Source: JAIEPX01 sp963725255
GTDB lineage: Bacteria > Pseudomonadota > Gammaproteobacteria > JAIEPX01
Assembly: GCA_963725255.1 (NCBI GenBank)
Contig: CAVRXV010000017.1
Span: 372,001-436,000, forward strand
DNA: 64,000 nt
Direction of reading: 5' to 3'
The notes below the pieces were generated by a model, which did no database searches, had not been told where the DNA came from, and worked only from the letters and a program-made list of their open reading frames with translations. Both the position numbers and the translations under genes were made by a program. This document shows positions 63,093 to 64,000 of the stretch, piece by piece; position 1 is the first letter of the stretch, and every line of letters begins with the position of its first letter.

Positions 63093-63278
63093 TTATCCTA
63101 GATTCTGCAGTTGGAATCTACTACGAGGTCCTGATGCACTGAACCTAAAGACTTTTTGAAGCATTTTTTATTTCTCCGTACAGGTGAGTACGCCATCAAT
63201 AAAAAATGCTTCAAAAAGTCTTTATCTTCAGCACCTTAGGACCTCTCGCTACGATCCCAACTGCAGAATTTAGGATTA
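63093..63278. repeat. Large imperfect palindrome (MITE-like) of about 186 bp
   Basis: The two arms of about 78 bases share ATTCTGCAGTTGG, GAGGTCCT and the inner AAAGACTTTTTGAAGCATTT, and the last is perfectly matched. The loop of about 28 bases contains CCGTACAGGTGAGTACG. The element carries no ORF. Shape and size suggest a non-autonomous miniature element or a dispersed palindromic repeat. Confidence 0.85.
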
Positions 63279-63324
63279 TGGTATATTTACCTTTACACCT
63301 TATGTAATATAAAGCAGAGACACC

Positions 63325-64000
63325 ATGCAAAATACCCCACTACGCTACATACTCACCGCCCTTTTCTCTCTTGGCGCTATTGCATTGCTCGGAATACTCA
63401 GCTATTCAGGTATGCTCTATCTTACTGGCAACGTCATCGCAAGCCTCGTGTCAGCAGGACTTGCCGTACTGATTGAAGGCGAAATTTATAAACGAAATAT
63501 TTTAAGTGGTGTCAGTAAATTTTTAGAATTTGGCCAATTTGTTGAACGTGATAGTTACGTCAATAAGCTCAAAGAATTATCAGATAAGTTTCATGACCCC
63601 AAAAGTGCGGACTGCGACAACAGCGGGCGCACCAGCTTACTAAAAGATTATTACAGCCTTCGGCATTACAAAAAAAAATTAGAACATGCAAAAGTTCGCA
63701 GTGAAGAACAAGAAAAAGAGTTAGAACGATGTGAAACACGAATTAGCGAAATAGAAGAATTTTTCATTCGTTATATGAATGACGGACTTGATCCCAATAA
63801 TATTATTGAGCAGAGGCTATCTAAAGGGTTAGATCACTATTTAATAAATGATAAAACAGAAATTCTTAACACTTTACGATCCAATATTAGTTGGGAACAG
63901 ATGTGGCTATGGTTAAGCACACCCTTTACTGTCGGTGGTGGAATAATGGCCATGTTGGTGGCAGTTGCGCAATTACCCGAAGCGTTAGTTGCTCTTAACA
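63325..64000 (+). CDS. Partial membrane protein with coiled coil, unknown function
   Basis: The first 225 codons of a plus-strand gene run off the right edge. Two N-terminal membrane segments are likely (YILTALFSLGAIALLGILSY and GNVIASLVSAGLAVLIEGE). A soluble part follows, including a charged coiled coil near residues 115-150 (KKKLEHAKVRSEEQEKELER). A further hydrophobic segment lies near residue 205 (TVGGGIMAMLVAVAQLPEAL). No family was recognised. The C-terminus is not visible. Confidence 0.7.
   Translation, partial: MQNTPLRYILTALFSLGAIALLGILSYSGMLYLTGNVIASLVSAGLAVLIEGEIYKRNILSGVSKFLEFGQFVERDSYVNKLKELSDKFHDPKSADCDNSGRTSLLKDYYSLRHYKKKLEHAKVRSEEQEKELERCETRISEIEEFFIRYMNDGLDPNNIIEQRLSKGLDHYLINDKTEILNTLRSNISWEQMWLWLSTPFTVGGGIMAMLVAVAQLPEALVALN

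Overview
The window is AT-rich chromosomal DNA of a gammaproteobacterium that most resembles the intracellular order Legionellales (Coxiella, Rickettsiella, Berkiella-like lineages). This rests on protein style rather than a database search. Ordinary gammaproteobacterial housekeeping genes (aspS, proS, hemH, folA, murG, wrbA, an RND efflux operon) are interleaved with very large, eukaryote-like ankyrin, leucine-rich-repeat and protease-domain proteins of the kind such bacteria send into host cells. No secretion apparatus lies in the window, so effector status is inferred.

Region 1 (1-20.8 kb) is an accessory island read almost entirely on the minus strand. In transcription order it holds an unknown 450-aa protein (20760-19408), a 4263-aa giant (19273-6482), a 122-aa protein (6467-6099), an ankyrin gene cut in two by an IS3-family element (6099-3304), an 899-aa leucine-rich-repeat protein (3150-451) and a related protein that runs off the left edge. 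Several members share a short TPR-like motif around 'AA/AL..D.NI', and two junctions are TAATG stop/start overlaps. The giant joins an NRPS-like adenylation - carrier - thioesterase module to pentapeptide and ankyrin repeats, an OTU-like cysteine protease domain, a propeller-like region and a C-terminal Ulp1-like (CE clan) cysteine protease. This is the best candidate for an undescribed system.

Region 2 (20.8-26.4 kb) holds a small LuxR-type regulator, a stand-alone thioesterase, a second nearly identical IS3-family copy, and a 796-aa ankyrin protein ending in a CaaX-like CLIQ. Both IS copies are 1239 bp with 3-bp target duplications (GGC and AAT).

Region 3 (26.4-45 kb) is mostly core. It contains folA with a probable cystathionine beta-synthase/gamma-lyase pair and a DUF155 protein, a dihydrouridine synthase with a hotdog thioesterase, a large membrane protein of unknown function, the fmdB-DUF502-aspS-nudix cluster, a PAS-LuxR regulator, proS, a hotdog thioesterase, an L,D-transpeptidase, a YihY protein, wrbA and hemH.

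Region 4 (45-58 kb) carries an unknown 637-aa protein with a possible cyclodipeptide-synthase-like core, tRNA-Thr(TGT), a murG-like gene, a PAS histidine kinase, a DsbA-like periplasmic protein, an ArnT-like glycosyltransferase and an outer-membrane-factor/AcrA/AcrB efflux operon.

Region 5 (58-64 kb) has a 1488-aa ankyrin protein convergent with acrB. It is bracketed by the intact acrB 3' end and a decayed second copy of that end, which looks like an insertion scar. A large imperfect palindrome follows, then a membrane protein running off the right edge.

A family of perfect or near-perfect palindromes with GGGGTCA/TGACCCC (or GGTGTCA/TGACACC) tips but unrelated stems recurs between genes at 38.7, 47.2, 48.4, 50.7 and 52.3 kb. 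One of them supplies the stop codons of two convergent genes.
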